A stretch of 64,000 nucleotides of DNA, taken from assembly GCA_023213395.1 (NCBI GenBank), contig CM041465.1, positions 145,955,741-146,019,740 of the forward strand, in the 5' to 3' direction. Below, in pieces: positions 33,131 through 45,387 of the stretch. The DNA comes from Cycas panzhihuaensis. Lineage: Eukaryota > Cycadophyta. A program made the position numbers and the translations under genes. Positions within the stretch are counted from its first letter, which is position 1; each line of letters opens with the position of its first letter. The notes below the pieces were generated by a model. The model did no database searches, was not told the DNA's origin, and saw nothing but the letters and a program-made list of their open reading frames with translations.

Positions 33131-34023
33131 GTCTCAACTAACAATGTTGATATCCTAATATAATATGCCACCACATTTTTCCCTTAATCATCTTGGATAG
33201 CCTTGTACTTATCATACGTCTTAAACTAATAATTCTTTTCTTTGTGGCCCTCTTTCTTGTAGTAATTATACTTATTAGTAAATTTCTTCTTCTCCTAAAA
33301 TGACTCATCCGTTTTCTGTGTATACTTATCCTCTTGAACTATATCCTTTTTTTATGTCTTAATAATCAAAACCTGATTTGAATTTGAGCTAACAAGCATT
33401 CCATAATACTTCAACTTGGTATTCTTTGCTAGAATTAAGTTTTTTAGTGATTCAAATGATTCACCCTCTATAACTCATTCTTAATATAGATAGTTTGGAA
33501 GATTCTAAATACAGTAGGCAACTTTGACATAATAATGGCAAACAATAATGCATTATCAATTGAGTTTGACTTCAATTCATCTAATCTATTCCTTAAATTG
33601 ATGATCTTATTCAAGTATGCACTAATTTTATTCTTATCCTCTGCTTTAGAATTCAATAATTCCATCATAAAAGTAACACGATAATTGGTTTTCTTCTTTT
33701 CAAACGTCTCACACAACTTGTTTTAGATCTTGTATAGAGTTTTAAGGTTATAGACTAAAGCTCTCTAGTTTGGGACCAAAGACAACTTAAGCAACCTTAC
33801 AACCATGAATTATTTTTCCTCAGCATGAATACATTCTTTCTCATCTAAGGGAATAACTGATGATGTTGATTTGGTAATTCCCCAAATCTAGTTATCCATG
33901 AGGACTAATTATATGTTTGCCTTCTATTTGGTAAAGTTATTCCTATTAAAAATAACTAATGGAACCAACTTCTCTATGATAAAAAATAGATAAATATTAT
34001 GAGCCTAAACCAACCTTCGACAT
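33131..34023 (-). pseudogene. Copia E gag with Cys-depleted zinc knuckle
   Basis: The likely start is the ATG at 34023-34021 (MSKVGLG). The core appears at 33468-33716 (CETFEKKKTNYRVTFMMELL, DNALLFAIIMSKLPTVFRI). The zinc knuckle near 33230-33290 reads YYKKEGHKEKNYYF: all Cys positions now read Tyr, each a single G-to-A change. Stops are common in the N-terminal third. Confidence 0.85.
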
Positions 34024-35884
34024 GTTATTTTCCCCCAAATTATAGTTAGTTTTAATAACCCCCCCAAAAAAGCTTCACCAAGACTGATAACCACTTATAA
34101 ATAGGTTAAAAATCTATTGAATGAGAAGATAAATTAAAACACTTCATAAGTCTAATTAAAATAATACTATACATATAAATAAAGCACCACTTTAAATCAA
34201 TGTAAATTCAATGATCAGAAATATCTATTTGCCCAAGCTACACATGCATCTCTCATATTAATAATAGTATGCCAATATAAAACACGCCTTTTACTAATAG
34301 AAAATTTACTAAAAGAGCCACCTTTATCTGAATGTGTCACATAATAATCAATTCATACATGTTATAGATCACAAAAATATTCACCAATATTCCCTTTTAA
34401 TAAAGAATACCTAAATAAAAAATATCACATGCTACATATGCTCAAGATATAATCACCATCATTTTAAAACAAAGCCTTAAGAAATATATATGTGCTAACA
34501 TTGGAATAATAACACATCATATTATATTGAAATCCCAAGGCAATTAATATATTTATTTCAATTTTAATAAAGAAGGATAGGACATATATCAATGACACTT
34601 TAACAAAGGGTAAATAATATATTTGAACTACCTTTGAAGTGCTGCAATATATCAACAGTGAAATGGAATCTTTATGGCTACAAAATTGTAACTCGAAATG
34701 CAATCAATACTATGTCTTCTTCTACAATGAACGATGGTGTCATGAGATCCTCATGGGGCTTTATGGATTGGTAAGATGTGGCACTTACCAAGGAGATACC
34801 CAAGTTCAAAGCCTATGGGTGCAAGTCACTTCATATGGAAGTAGTTTGACCGACATCCGTTGTTGTAAACAAAGTAGTCCAACCAAAGTCTATTGAGTGT
34901 GTGCCAACTGTATGATGGTGGTATGAACTCTAAGCATGGCTAGTACAAAGACAGTATGAAAAACTAGACCCCAAGGATCCGCCTTCCTTTGGATCATTAT
35001 ACCAAGGTATGGCTGGGGGTTCTCCTCTAGATATCAAAAAAAAAAAATGATGGCATGATGATGGGCATCTCTCTAGTTGACTGTTACTTGCAATCATCTA
35101 TTGGCAGTGATATATGGCATTAGTATGACCTTCCTACATAATACAATCTCCTCACTATTGGTGTCTTTAATTTCTATAGCTACCATGGCTTTGTCTCCAA
35201 CTGCAATACAACTTAATACAATGCCTATAAGCATCTTCTGCTTTCATTACGTATATACTATAGTTGCGTCATTTATGACTATCACTTCATTGATGGCATC
35301 TCTCCTACTCTAGATACTATGCATTTACATTTACTATATAGGTTGTGATTACCATGGCTATTGTCTCTACTTTGGGTAACTGCAACTTTGTCTTTTATGG
35401 CAACGACATAATGAATTATAATCTCTTGGGCTTGCCATATGATTAGTGACTTCTGAAACTAACTCCTGGCAAAAAATTTCTATGAGATTCATCACCACAT
35501 CTACACATGAGGCAACCTAATAGAGGTTATAACATGATTATCAATGACTCCATGCAATGGAATTTACCAATGTCTTGATGTTTCTTAGATACACATGCAC
35601 TTAGAATAAAGAATAGCTCAACAGACAACAACATTCAATATCTAACACCTCTACTTCATCTGCGCCACCATTGTCTGAAGTCTCTTTGCTATAATAGAGT
35701 CTATATAATCTACAAAATAGATAATAGAAGGTGCTAGGAGACTCTACTCCATCATTGTAACTTGTAGATGTCCTTTCAGCTGTCAGAGAAAATGATCCTC
35801 TATGAAGGGTTGAGCTAGCAAAACTTGGTAACCTGTGATCTAAAAAACTCTACCCAATAAATGCCTACTTATGCATGACCATTT
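34024..35884. other. Copia E leader, no gene seen
   Basis: This 1.9-kb stretch between gag and the primer site is long for a copia leader. It includes an A-run at 35036-35047 and moderately GC-rich sequence at 34640-35030 with an anonymous 85-codon plus-strand frame (34639-34896) showing no recognisable motif. It may contain a small unrecognised insertion. Confidence 0.4.
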
Positions 35885-35896
35885 GTTTTAATACCA
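35885..35896 (-). other. Copia E primer-binding site
   Basis: The minus strand reads TGGTATTAAAAC, a decayed tRNA-Met-type site that abuts the 5' LTR directly. Confidence 0.75.
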
Positions 35897-36216
35897 TGTA
35901 GAAATCATAGACGTAAAGATTATTTATATACACAACAAGCATGAAATGAACAAGCACACATCATAATTGATGTGGGAAACCTCATAATAAAAATCGACCA
36001 TAAAATATATTGGTTATATTCATATAAATTTGTAAAATACAATAGACTTTGGATCCCTTTAAATAGATCCATAAATGCCTCATACATTACATATGTATTA
36101 CATCCATCAATTCACAATAATATTATTATATCACATTATTACATCATCATAATATTTGTGTAATATATGCCATATTGATATTAGTCAGGTTAAGTGCATA
36201 AAATACCACTCTAACA
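35897..36216 (-). repeat. Copia E 5' LTR (320 bp)
   Basis: Homologous to 29644-29935. Plus strand starts TGTAGAAATC and ends CTAACA. It carries an extra AT-rich stretch compared with the 3' LTR. Confidence 0.93.
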
Positions 36217-36221
36217 TCTTT

Positions 36222-36955
36222 CATAGTCTCCTCTATGATTTCATGAGGCACTGGGGTGAGTTGTTTATAAAGGGTGAAGTGCTAACATAATTCTTTGCAT
36301 GTTTATTTTAGTTACTTCTATGGTGTGCCTCTACCCTATAACAAACGATCTCTATATCTCTTGCATTAGGTTTCTAACGCCCACTCTCATCTCAATCCTG
36401 CCTACCAAGTGTAAGTGTCCTTTTACCAGATATGCCCTTGCCCTCTATTATGGATCTTACCATTTCATATATATTGTGTATGCTAGCTAAGTAATCATTT
36501 GGCCTTCTCTACTTCACCATGGCACCTATGTATCCTCCATGTGGTATTTGCCATCCTTTGTAATATTTCTTCTTAGTCATTTATCTTAGAATTATCCTCA
36601 ATAAAAAATTGGTACTTGGAAAGCTTTTGATATATTCTGGAAGACACTTTATATCAATGGGATAATATGGTCTTGGGAAGCTACAAAATATAGGCAAAGC
36701 AATGGCTACAAGTAGGGGAGCATTGGCTAAAGGCTTTCCAAACATGGAAGATGAAAAACTGACCACCAAATCTACTTTAAATCTATTTAATAATAAATAA
36801 CATATGAACACGATCATAAAAATCTCATTTTGAACTTGTAAAAAAATAATTTTCCATAATATTTTCACACAATATCACCGCTAACCTACATACACTCAGG
36901 GTTTAATATACATTACTAATGTAGTATGGCCACTAGCTTGCATATAAGATAGTAT
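36222..36955. other. Element D internal segment 2, no recognised gene
   Basis: Lies between copia E and copia F. A 95-codon minus-strand frame (36868 to 36581) is open, with FKVDLVVSFSSSMFG and PIFCSFPRPYYPIDI, but I recognise no domain. The frame is probably chance. Confidence 0.4.
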
Positions 36956-37258
36956 TGGGTGAAGGATCTAGTTGCCACACTCCACTACACTAAAGCAATG
37001 TCACATAATAAGAGTAAAATGGAGAGAACAAGATTGAGAGAAAAAATGAGAGGTGAGAATTATGACTCTCCCTTTCACATTCAACCTTATATATCAGAGG
37101 ATGTGTATTAGAGTTTCTAAAGGAGTTTCCCACCTAATGACATGATTCCAAAATTACACATAAATATAAATAAAATTATATTTAACTATGTGACTTAGCT
37201 AACCTAAAGTCACCTTCATATAATCAATCTAATGACCTTGATGCATTGATATCCATCA
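36956..37258 (-). repeat. Copia F 3' LTR (303 bp)
   Basis: Shares long blocks with 44267-44567, for example AATTATGACTCTCCCTTTCA and GACTTAGCTAAC. It ends ATATCCATCA. Confidence 0.92.
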
Positions 37259-37260
37259 AT

Positions 37261-37270
37261 CCCCCCCTTA
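37261..37270 (-). other. Copia F polypurine tract
   Basis: TAAGGGGGGG on the minus strand, two bases inside the 3' LTR. Confidence 0.85.
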
Positions 37271-37699
37271 ATGGTAAAAGGTCATTATGATAAAATCTAT
37301 TCTATGAGGTCTTCATTTGAGCCTCAATATTACATTGACACTTTTGTAGGAAAACCCTCATGGGGAATAAAAACCCATGAACTTTCTAAGATCTATAGCC
37401 CCTTAAATCAAAATGGCTAAGGTGGCTCTTGATGTATCCTAATAGTCAAGCAGCTTAAATGTATAACTTAATCTATTGAGTCTCCATATACTATTTGGTC
37501 ATCCCCCTTGCCCTTTCATGTTTTCATGGGTTTTGATTTTTCAAGACTAGTACAACCCTTATCCTTCCATGCCTATAATGGGTTTTCACAAATAGGAAAG
37601 AGCAAAGACTTGCTCTTATACTTTCACACCCACAAGTGGTTTTTACGAATGGAATAGAGTATGATGATCCTGTTGTCATCTCCTCTAATCAGTTAGAGA

Positions 37700-38450
37700 T
37701 GGAGGCCTAAAGACCGAGCTACCTATGAAACCATTCAAACTTCACCTTTTGTAGTAGTTTAGTAAAGATATCATCCACTTGATCTATTATAGGATAGTAG
37801 TCTAGTTGAATTGTGCTGTCATGAACTAGTTCTCGAATCCTGTGGACTTTCGTACTTATGTGTTTAGTACAATCATAAAATACATGATTTTTTGCCATGT
37901 GGATTACTGATTTATTATCCACATGAAGGCTAGCATGACTTGTTTAGGTGATATTTAATATTTCCAATAATTTCCTAATCCATATCACCTCCTTACTGGT
38001 CTTAGAAGTAATAATATATTCTACTTTGATAGTTGAATCAACAACTATCTTCTGTCATCTAGATCTCCATGATATTGGTGCTATTATAAGAAATGTTATG
38101 TACCTAGACATGGATCTCCTTATGTCTTTATCTCTGGTAAAGTCTGAGTCTATGTATGTATATAATTTAAACTTTGAATTAGATTTATATAACAAACCAT
38201 ATTTGCTAGTTGTCTTAAAGTACCTTAACACTCATATTGCTGCCTGCTAGTGATTCTACTTAGGATTTGTTATGTAACGAGCAAGAATGCTGATAGAGTG
38301 TGTAATATCAGATCTTGTATTAGTAGTAGAGATGAGAATACTTACAAGTTTCCTATAAAGTATTACATCTGCCTCTCAATCATTGCTATCAATTTATCAT
38401 TAGGTTCTATTAGAGTAGCTATAGTTCAAGCGTCTTCCAACTAAAACTTT
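37700..38450 (-). pseudogene. Copia F RNase H
   Basis: An open segment from 37922 reads MDNKSVIHMAKNHVFYDCTK, HISTKVHRIRELVHDSTIQL and VDDIFTKLLQKVKF, the C-terminal half of copia RNase H with the ADIFTK signature as DDIFTK. The N-terminal half up to 38450 is recognisable but broken. Confidence 0.9.
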
Positions 38451-39330
38451 GTTAGAAGATCGTTGATGTACTTTTCTTAAGAAAGAAAGATTTTTCCATC
38501 TTTCTGAGTGACTTCAATCCCTAAGTAGTATTTCATCAACCTATTTTTAGATAGTTCAAATGTTTTAGCTAAGTCATTCTTTAGCTAATTGATTGCCTAT
38601 TCACTATTCTCTATTATAAGCATATTATCTACAAAGATTAAGAGATAAGTAACTTTATCTTTTTAGGTTTGATGAACAATGTTACATCAATATCTTGGTA
38701 GTCATAAACCTCATATCCAAGCCTCATTCTTTCTGACAACTTGGTGAACAAAGTATGAGGGGTTTATTTAAGGCTGTACAAGGACTTTTTGAGTTTGCAC
38801 ACTTTATGCTCTAGACCAGTAATCTCAAATCCTTCAGGATTAGCCATGTAGATTTATTCTTTAAGATCACCATTAAGAAATGTGGTTTTTACATCGAGTT
38901 GGTGAATATTCCAATCCTATTGAGTTGCCAAGGCCACAAGAGTTCTGATTGTGGTCCACTTAGTTATAGGTGTAAAGATTTCAATGTAGTTGATGCCTTC
39001 CCTTTGTGTGAATTCCTTTACTACCAACCTTGCCTTATGTTTTTCAAGGGTGCCATCAGATATGTATTTATTTTTATACATTTTTGTTTCAAACTACCTT
39101 TCTTCTAAGTGGTAGGTTGATGAGCTTCTATGTATTATTTTCTATAAGAGATTGATACTCTTCATTCATGGCATTCCTCCAAGCTATGTATTTTATAACT
39201 TCTTGGTACGAAAGGGGCTTTTCATTGAGAGCAAGATGCAGTTCTTCTGGTTCTAAATTAATGAAAAGTGATTCTTGCATCTTGGCTTTGTAGGCACTTT
39301 GAGTGCCAATTTTTCCCACCTCATCAATTT
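38451..39330 (-). pseudogene. Copia F reverse transcriptase
   Basis: The N-terminus is clear from 39319: KPLSYQEVIKYIAWRNAMNE then EYQSLIENNT. The active-site segment is LIFVDNMLII at about 38620-38660, the second Asp changed to Asn. Intermediate parts require frame changes; plus-strand frames here are shadows. Confidence 0.85.
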
Positions 39331-40330
39331 GTATATCCTTATTTAACTAGTGGGCTTTATGAGAACCTCAAGTTACGAAGGTCTTCATTTCTCCAACTAT
39401 ATGGTCTTCATTTTGATCTTAAAAAGGATAATTTTACATATTTGTTGAGGAGGATATTGATGCATATGGGGAGCATAGTCCATCTGCCACTACTTTGGCT
39501 TTATTAACTCTACTATTCTCGAATGGTAGTCCATGATATGCACTCATTAGTTGAGAGTCATAACTACTATGCTTCGTGGCTTTATTATTAGATTCTAATA
39601 GTTTGAGTAACTCTTGAATGTCTTCTCTCCCGAATTTTGGAATTTGTACATAATATTGAGTAGCATCATAATAATGACAGTTTAATATTTTAGAGTCTAA
39701 TTGTAATAATTAATCCTATATTTCAATAAATACCATATCTTTGGTGACGATAATCTTTTATTGTGAAGGTATAAAGACCTTATACCCTTTATTATCTATA
39801 GGGTATCCAACAAAGATGCCTTTAAGTGCCATGGGCTAGAGTTTGTTTCTATCTCTATCTAGTATTTTAGCATAATATGTTAAGCCAAATAGTTTGAAGT
39901 GCTAGATAGTGGGGGCCTATCTAGTCCACTTTTTATTAGGAAAAGTTCCTCCTTTAGATGGCCTGACAGTATTCATATAATAAACAATTGTCCAAATTAC
40001 TTATGTCTATAGGTAAGCAAGTATATGTTTATAAACTAGTATAAATCGAGCTATATTCATAATAGACTTGTTAATATGCTTCGCAACTCTATTCTGTTGG
40101 GGGGTACCTGCTATTATAGTGTGATGCTTGATGTTGTTATCTCATAGATAGGTTTCAAACTTAGTAGAGGTATATTCTCTACTATTATCTATTCAGAGAC
40201 ACTTAATCTAATAACCTGACTCTTTTTCAGTGTGAGCTTTAAAATCTTTAAAGACATCAAATGCCTTATCTTTCCTGGTCAGAAAAGCCACCCATACTTT
40301 CCTAGTAAAATCATTAATGAAGGATATGTA
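39331..40330 (-). pseudogene. Copia F integrase core and C-terminus
   Basis: The segment keeps the copia integrase spacing between the pre-integrase block (from 40552) and RT. Core motifs are recognisable but strongly decayed, for example a VAFLTRKDK-like block near 40260-40300 and a VGYPIDNKGYKVF-like C-terminal block near 39780-39810. Confidence 0.7.
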
Positions 40331-41255
40331 GTATAATTTCTACTTCAATGATGGAATGGGCATTGGTTTGCATAGATCAGAGTGTATCAATTGAAAAGGA
40401 TGACTTAATTTCCACAGACTATCAGTAAAGAGTTGTCTATGAGATTTGGCTATGATATATGCTTCATATTTAAAGGGCTTGGAGGAGAACTTAGGTAGAC
40501 ATGGAAAGGTATAGTAAAGATCTCTAAGTCGATTGATATGAACATGACCCATGCATGCATACTAAAGAGCTTCTAGGGACAATTTATGATGTGTCAAAGT
40601 GGTATTAAAAGCAAAGTCTTTATCAACACAAGGGCTTTGAGCATAATTGGATTTAGAAAATGAGAAGTCATTCAACTTAAATAATTTGCTAGTAAGGTTT
40701 CCAGTCAAGACCACTCGATTTGTTAAAGGGTAAATGACCTAGAGAGTTTGGTCATTTTTGGTAGCACTAAGATTGAATCTATTGAAGGCAAGAGTGGATA
40801 AGGAGAGTAGGTTTTGTTTCAAATTAGGAATGTATAGGACATTAAGTAATGTAAAGTCTCTCAATCCTGGAAGTTTTAAGCATATATTTCTAGTACTTTT
40901 GACCAGTTATTAGGATTTATCAGCCATGTGAATGATACCATATACATTATAATCAAAAGTTTGATATAGATCTCAATTGTAGATCATATGTTGTGTTACT
41001 CCTGTATCCATAATCTATGAGGAGGTGTTTGAAGTTATGCTATTCACAAATATGAGAGGGGTTTACATTGGTGATTCAAAATCATAAGTGGCATAGCCAC
41101 AATGAGCTTCAAAATACCTCTTAGTTTGATTAATGGTTCTTCCCTAAAGTCTTTGAATGTATGCTTGAGAAAAGCCTATGCCACCAAAGTATTCTTCACA
41201 TGTTTCTTCAATATTATGAGCCTTATATTTCTTTTGAAACTTAGGCAACTTGAAT
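40331..41255 (-). pseudogene. Copia F protease and GAG-pre-integrase
   Basis: The frame from 40552 reads MGHVHINRLRDLYYT then CLPKF, AKSHRQLF and SHPFQLIHSDLCKPMPIPSL. This is GAG-pre-integrase joined to the integrase start with its first catalytic Asp (HSDLC). Upstream, protease sequence up to 41255 is weak. Confidence 0.85.
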
Positions 41256-42200
41256 GCAGGTATACGACAATCCTTTATAAGGTGTCCTTTCCTATTGTAC
41301 CTTTTGCGCATGATAATCTGATTTCCAGTTCCTAAAGTACTGATTTAGGCTAACTGTATTGCATTAAAAGGTGGTGCTTGGCCTTGAGACTATCTAGGTT
41401 ATTATTGTTAAGGGTTCTATTGACCTTGTGGCTAATTTCCTCTGCCTCATCCTCTATCCCTTGCTAAGTTATTTCCTCTACCACGAGAGGGACCATGATT
41501 CTTTGAGAAGCATACTTCTTCTTCCATGTCAAAAGCTGCATTCGAAAGAGGATCTAAAGTTATAAAATTAGTATAAAAGGTCTTATCAAATTCTATAAAC
41601 TTCTCTGCAAGAGCTTCAAAGTTAAGTGTCTTCAACATTCCACTTAATTAAAGACTCTCAAGCAAGTTCTTATAATTAGGTATATATAGATAGGACTGTA
41701 TGAGGAATGCCCATGTAATACAAGTGGTCTTAAAATCTTTGTCTATTGCTTATTTGATTGTTCGAAGGAGGTTGATTGTTTCATGCATGTCCCTTCTACA
41801 TCTTCATCTTGTTCATCTTTAAGACTAGATGAACAAATTCAAGGTCAAACTTTGCATCAAAATTCTTTTTAAGAATCTCGAGGACTTTTTAGGCTGCATT
41901 GTATTGTTCTTCATCAATTAGATTGTGTAGGGAGCGATTAGTCACCAATAGAATATCGGCATAAATCTTCTCATCATCGATCTCCCATTATAATTTAGTT
42001 GTAGGATTTATTGGAGTCATAGGTGGTGTTAATATAGAGGCAGATGCCGTTACTAACGTAAGAATGGCATGTGTAAGTTGTAGATGGGCTCTCCAAAGGC
42101 CTTTATACTTAGTACTGTTCTTGACTCTAGTATACCATAGATTCTAATTATCTTTCCCTTTTAAGATGCAGTTTGCATTCTACTTAAATTGAGAAGACAT
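41256..42200 (-). pseudogene. Copia F gag
   Basis: ATG at 42200 starts MSSQFK, then a TAG. The body contains DDEKIYADILLVTNRSLHNL and later FEALAEKFIEFDKTFYTNF, and a Gly/Arg-rich tail RGRGNNLARDRG. The zinc knuckle near 41262-41310 reads RYNRKGHLIKDCR with its CxxC lost. Stops include TAG and TAA in several places. Confidence 0.85.
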
Positions 42201-44248
42201 GGTGAAGATGACAAAGTAAAAGAGATAGTGAAGAAATAGCAAATGAAAATGACACTAACACGTGTAGTTAATACACCTAGAAAAGTAGAGAGAAATATAA
42301 TTAAGTATCAAGTAATGACAATATGCCACTAATACTTATGATAAATACTCTTGACGTAATAGGGTTTGATGATATGTACAAATGGTAATATAAGGATCAC
42401 AAAGATAAATGATATGTCATGTGATCATAAAATCAAGATTATACCCATGTAAAAGTTGGCATGTGGGTGTACATAACTAAAAACTAAGTTTGATGTAGGA
42501 TGTGTGATCAAACTTAAACCTTTATCTCAAGTCCAAAGTAGTTGAGGTGTCGATGCTTAAGGGAGCTTCTAATATATGTATTAGGGCCTTTACCTATGAT
42601 ACCTGCATCTATGTTTGGTGATAAAATCCAAGTCATAGTGGACCCCTAGTACTTCCAGTCCTCACCCAATTCACCACTAAGTAGCTATCTACCTCCTCTG
42701 AAGAGTCAAATGGTATGTGCATATCTCATGGCTATGACAAATATTAGACCAGTTATATTTTAATCTTGATTAAAGTTTTTAGTTTTCTTAGGTGGTTATT
42801 AAGATTATCCTTGATTAGAGGCCATAGGTATGATTAACCTATCCTTATACTATTATTCTGGTTAAGACTAGACCCAGTATGAAACTTACACCTCTCTTAG
42901 GGCTTAGACTTTAGCTAACCATGGTCTATTTCAACTAAGGTGAGTGTGCACACAAGTCAAGAACTAGTGGTATAAGTCATACAGATGAGATTCCTTTTAG
43001 GAAATAATATAAGTTATTTTTAAATAATTGAAAACTAAAATGGAAAGATGATAAATATACTTATTTATCTTTTGTACTTAACTTGTTATTGTTGCTACTT
43101 TATGTATTGCTTTATGGTATCTGTGGAAATAGAAAGAGCATGCTAGATTTAGTAGAGGAACCAGATATTACTTCTGATCCAATGTTTCTCTTACTTTAGT
43201 ATAATATTTTCAAATATATTTTTAGAAATTTTAATACAAAAGATATAAAGGGCTGAAAAGTAGATCAACTTGCTGCTAAACTACTAATTTTTCTAAATTT
43301 AGGTGCATGTTATTTTACCATATTTTATGATTTTTTTTCTTACAAAATTTATAAATAACAATAAATAGGCAAATTTTTTTAAAAATTACAAATATGGAGG
43401 CCTAAATAATGGAATTTGAATGTATGGAAGAATAAAAAAGTGTTTAAAATGTCATTTCTAATAAGATAGTAAAGTCATATTTCTGAAAAGTCATAAAATT
43501 ATTTTTGCCTAAAAAAAGTATAAAAGTAGAATCTTACCAGATTCACTATCTCAAAATCCAAACTTCAATATGTCAAAAGCTTCATCTTGATACGTACATC
43601 AACTTTTTCTTCTACATTATCTCCAAAAATGCCAAAAAAATTACCTGAAATGCCCTCATAACATTTTTTGTGGGGGGTTGAGTAGGCAGATTCAGCATCT
43701 GTCAGAAAACTATAAAGATCTCATTACCCGATGGATGAAATTTGATGAAATTTATCTCAAACTTCTTTTGAGACATAAATTGACTAGATCCCTTTAAAAG
43801 AATTTCAAATTTTTAGCTCATATTTAAACGATTTCATCGAGAAAAGTGCCTTAGGTCAGTCATCTACAAAATTTAACCTTTTGTTTTAGCTAAAATAAGT
43901 TGTTGCATACTGAATCTAAAGATGCTCTAGAATAAAAAAATGATCCTCTTAGTAAGGTAACCTTACACATCAAATTTCATTAAAATATGAGATGGTTAAA
44001 TTTTTCATAAAATTTTAGGCCTTCAATGCTTCCAGGGCTGTTTCAACAACCAAACAACTTTAAAAATCTATCTTTTTTACCTATGAAATTCTGTACAAAT
44101 AGAAAATATTGCAACATATAAAATAATATAATTTTAAGCTCTCTAATACAAAAGAAAGTTCTCAAATAAGCTCTTAACCTCACATGAATTGTGAGTGAGA
44201 GACATTAATGGCTCTGTACAAGCCTAGTAGGGAAATATAGCCAACAAT
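42201..44248. other. Copia F leader, no gene seen
   Basis: Two kilobases between gag and the primer site hold no recognisable domain. A G-run (TGTGGGGGG) sits near 43670. Like copia E, the leader is long for a copia element. Confidence 0.4.
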
Positions 44249-44261
44249 GGATCTGATACTA
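44249..44261 (-). other. Copia F primer-binding site, mutated
   Basis: The minus strand reads TAGTATCAGATCC, one G-to-A change from TGGTATCAGATCC, five bases inside the LTR. Confidence 0.7.
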
Positions 44262-44266
44262 GTCTT

Positions 44267-44567
44267 TGGATAAAGGATCTAGTTGTCATACTCCAGTATA
44301 CTAAATCAATGGCATATAATAAGATCAAAACAGAGAAAATAAGATTAAGAATAAAAATGAGAGGTGAGAATTATGACTCTCCCTTTCATATTCAGCCTTA
44401 TATATCAAGGGATGTGCATTAGGGTTTCCAAAGGAGTTTTCTACTAATGACATGATCTCAAAATTACACGTAAATGTAAATGAAATTACATTTAAATATA
44501 TGACTTAGCTAACATAAAGTCACCTTCATATAATTAATCTAATGACCTTGATGTATTAATATCCACA
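44267..44567 (-). repeat. Copia F 5' LTR (301 bp)
   Basis: Homologous to 36956-37258 and ending ATATCCACA. Confidence 0.92.
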
Positions 44568-45018
44568 ATATAGCACATCCAATTAAGTTTACTTAACAAT
44601 GTAATTAATAATCATGATAGGAAATAAATTAATACTTAATATAGGTATGACACGCATAAATAAATATCCACATATAAATCAAACTCATCAAATATAATCT
44701 GAATCTTCAATTCTGGTTTATACTAGATTTATCACTAATATGCATATATCGTAGTTGCATCTTATTCTTAAATTTCTCTTGATACATGCTAATCGTGACC
44801 CTTATTAAAGTCTCTTTTATGAGATATCTTTAATCTTTTTTCTTTGATATGCTTCATAGGATCACACTATCTTACTTTGATATGTTCTATGCAGGATCAC
44901 AATATCCCACTTTGATCTATTTCACTCCACAAGATCATACTATTATACTCTAATCTACTCTACTCTATAGGATCATAGTATCTAACTCTTATACAATATT
45001 AAATATAACCGAGAACAA
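44568..45018. other. Element D internal segment 3 (leader)
   Basis: Non-coding sequence between copia F and D's primer site. Its right half is a short tandem array (44858-44988). Confidence 0.55.
44858..44988. repeat. 35-38-bp tandem repeat in D's leader
   Basis: About 3.5 units start at 44858, 44893, 44931 and 44969 with AGGATCACACTATCTTACTTT-like sequence (plus strand), each followed by TGATATGTTCTAT-like sequence. It lies beside the primer site. Confidence 0.8.
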
Positions 45019-45029
45019 CTCTGATACCA
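45019..45029 (-). other. Element D primer-binding site
   Basis: The minus strand reads TGGTATCAGAG, canonical tRNA-Met type, three bases from the LTR. Confidence 0.9.
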
Positions 45030-45032
45030 CAT

Positions 45033-45387
45033 TGAAATATATCACTAATGGAGATATGAATCTATAATGAAACATATATACATGAGGTGATTAAAGAAGT
45101 AAACAATAAATGAATAAATCAAAGAATGAAGTATGTATAAATATGTAAGATAATAAAGCTTATCAGAAATGATCATGTCTAAATATTGCATTAGGTATGA
45201 ATACATATTTATAATACATGGCCACTTCATAACTAACCAATGCTATATGAGAACCCCTACACCCACTAATAGGATAAATACATGAATATGTGTGCACCAC
45301 CTTGCACACAACTTAATAAACTAATTTAATATTACATAAAAGAGTGGGGTTCTAACATTAACTAAATATTAAATATTATTTCTAACA
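45033..45387 (-). repeat. Element D 5' LTR (355 bp)
   Basis: Homologous to 27945-28302. Plus strand begins TGAAATATATCAC and ends TTTCTAACA. Confidence 0.9.

Larger units (their letters stand above)
29644..36216 (-). mobile_element. Copia element E, 6.6 kb, inserted in D
   Basis: LTRs 29644-29935 and 35897-36216, with TCTTT directly outside both ends (29639-29643, 36217-36221), a perfect 5-bp target duplication. The minus strand carries primer site, a 1.9-kb leader, gag, protease, integrase, RT, RNase H and polypurine tract in copia order. Numerous stops and frameshifts. Confidence 0.95.
36956..44567 (-). mobile_element. Copia element F, 7.6 kb, inserted in D
   Basis: LTRs 36956-37258 and 44267-44567 flank a minus-strand copia body in order: primer site, 2-kb leader, gag, protease, integrase, RT, RNase H, polypurine tract. 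No perfect target duplication is seen (AGTAT on the left, ATATA on the right), which could reflect decay or a misplaced end. Confidence 0.9.
27945..45387 (-). mobile_element. Element D: LTR element without recognisable coding domains, host to E and F
   Basis: Two homologous LTRs (27945-28302, 45033-45387) bound 17.4 kb. A primer site lies next to the right LTR, so D is on the minus strand. Removing E and F leaves about 2.5 kb of internal sequence (28303-29638, 36222-36955, 44568-45018) in which I see no gag, protease, RT or integrase. The flanks GTATT (27940-27944) and ACATT (45388-45392) could be a decayed 5-bp target duplication. It is best described as a non-autonomous (LARD-like) element. 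Confidence 0.75.

Noticed and set aside
34639-34896. 85-codon plus-strand frame in the copia E leader.
   Set aside because: No motif and no conservation evidence; too short to separate from chance.
36581-36868. 95-codon minus-strand frame in D considered as a D-encoded protein.
   Set aside because: No known domain, no start context and no repeated copy to test; left as chance.
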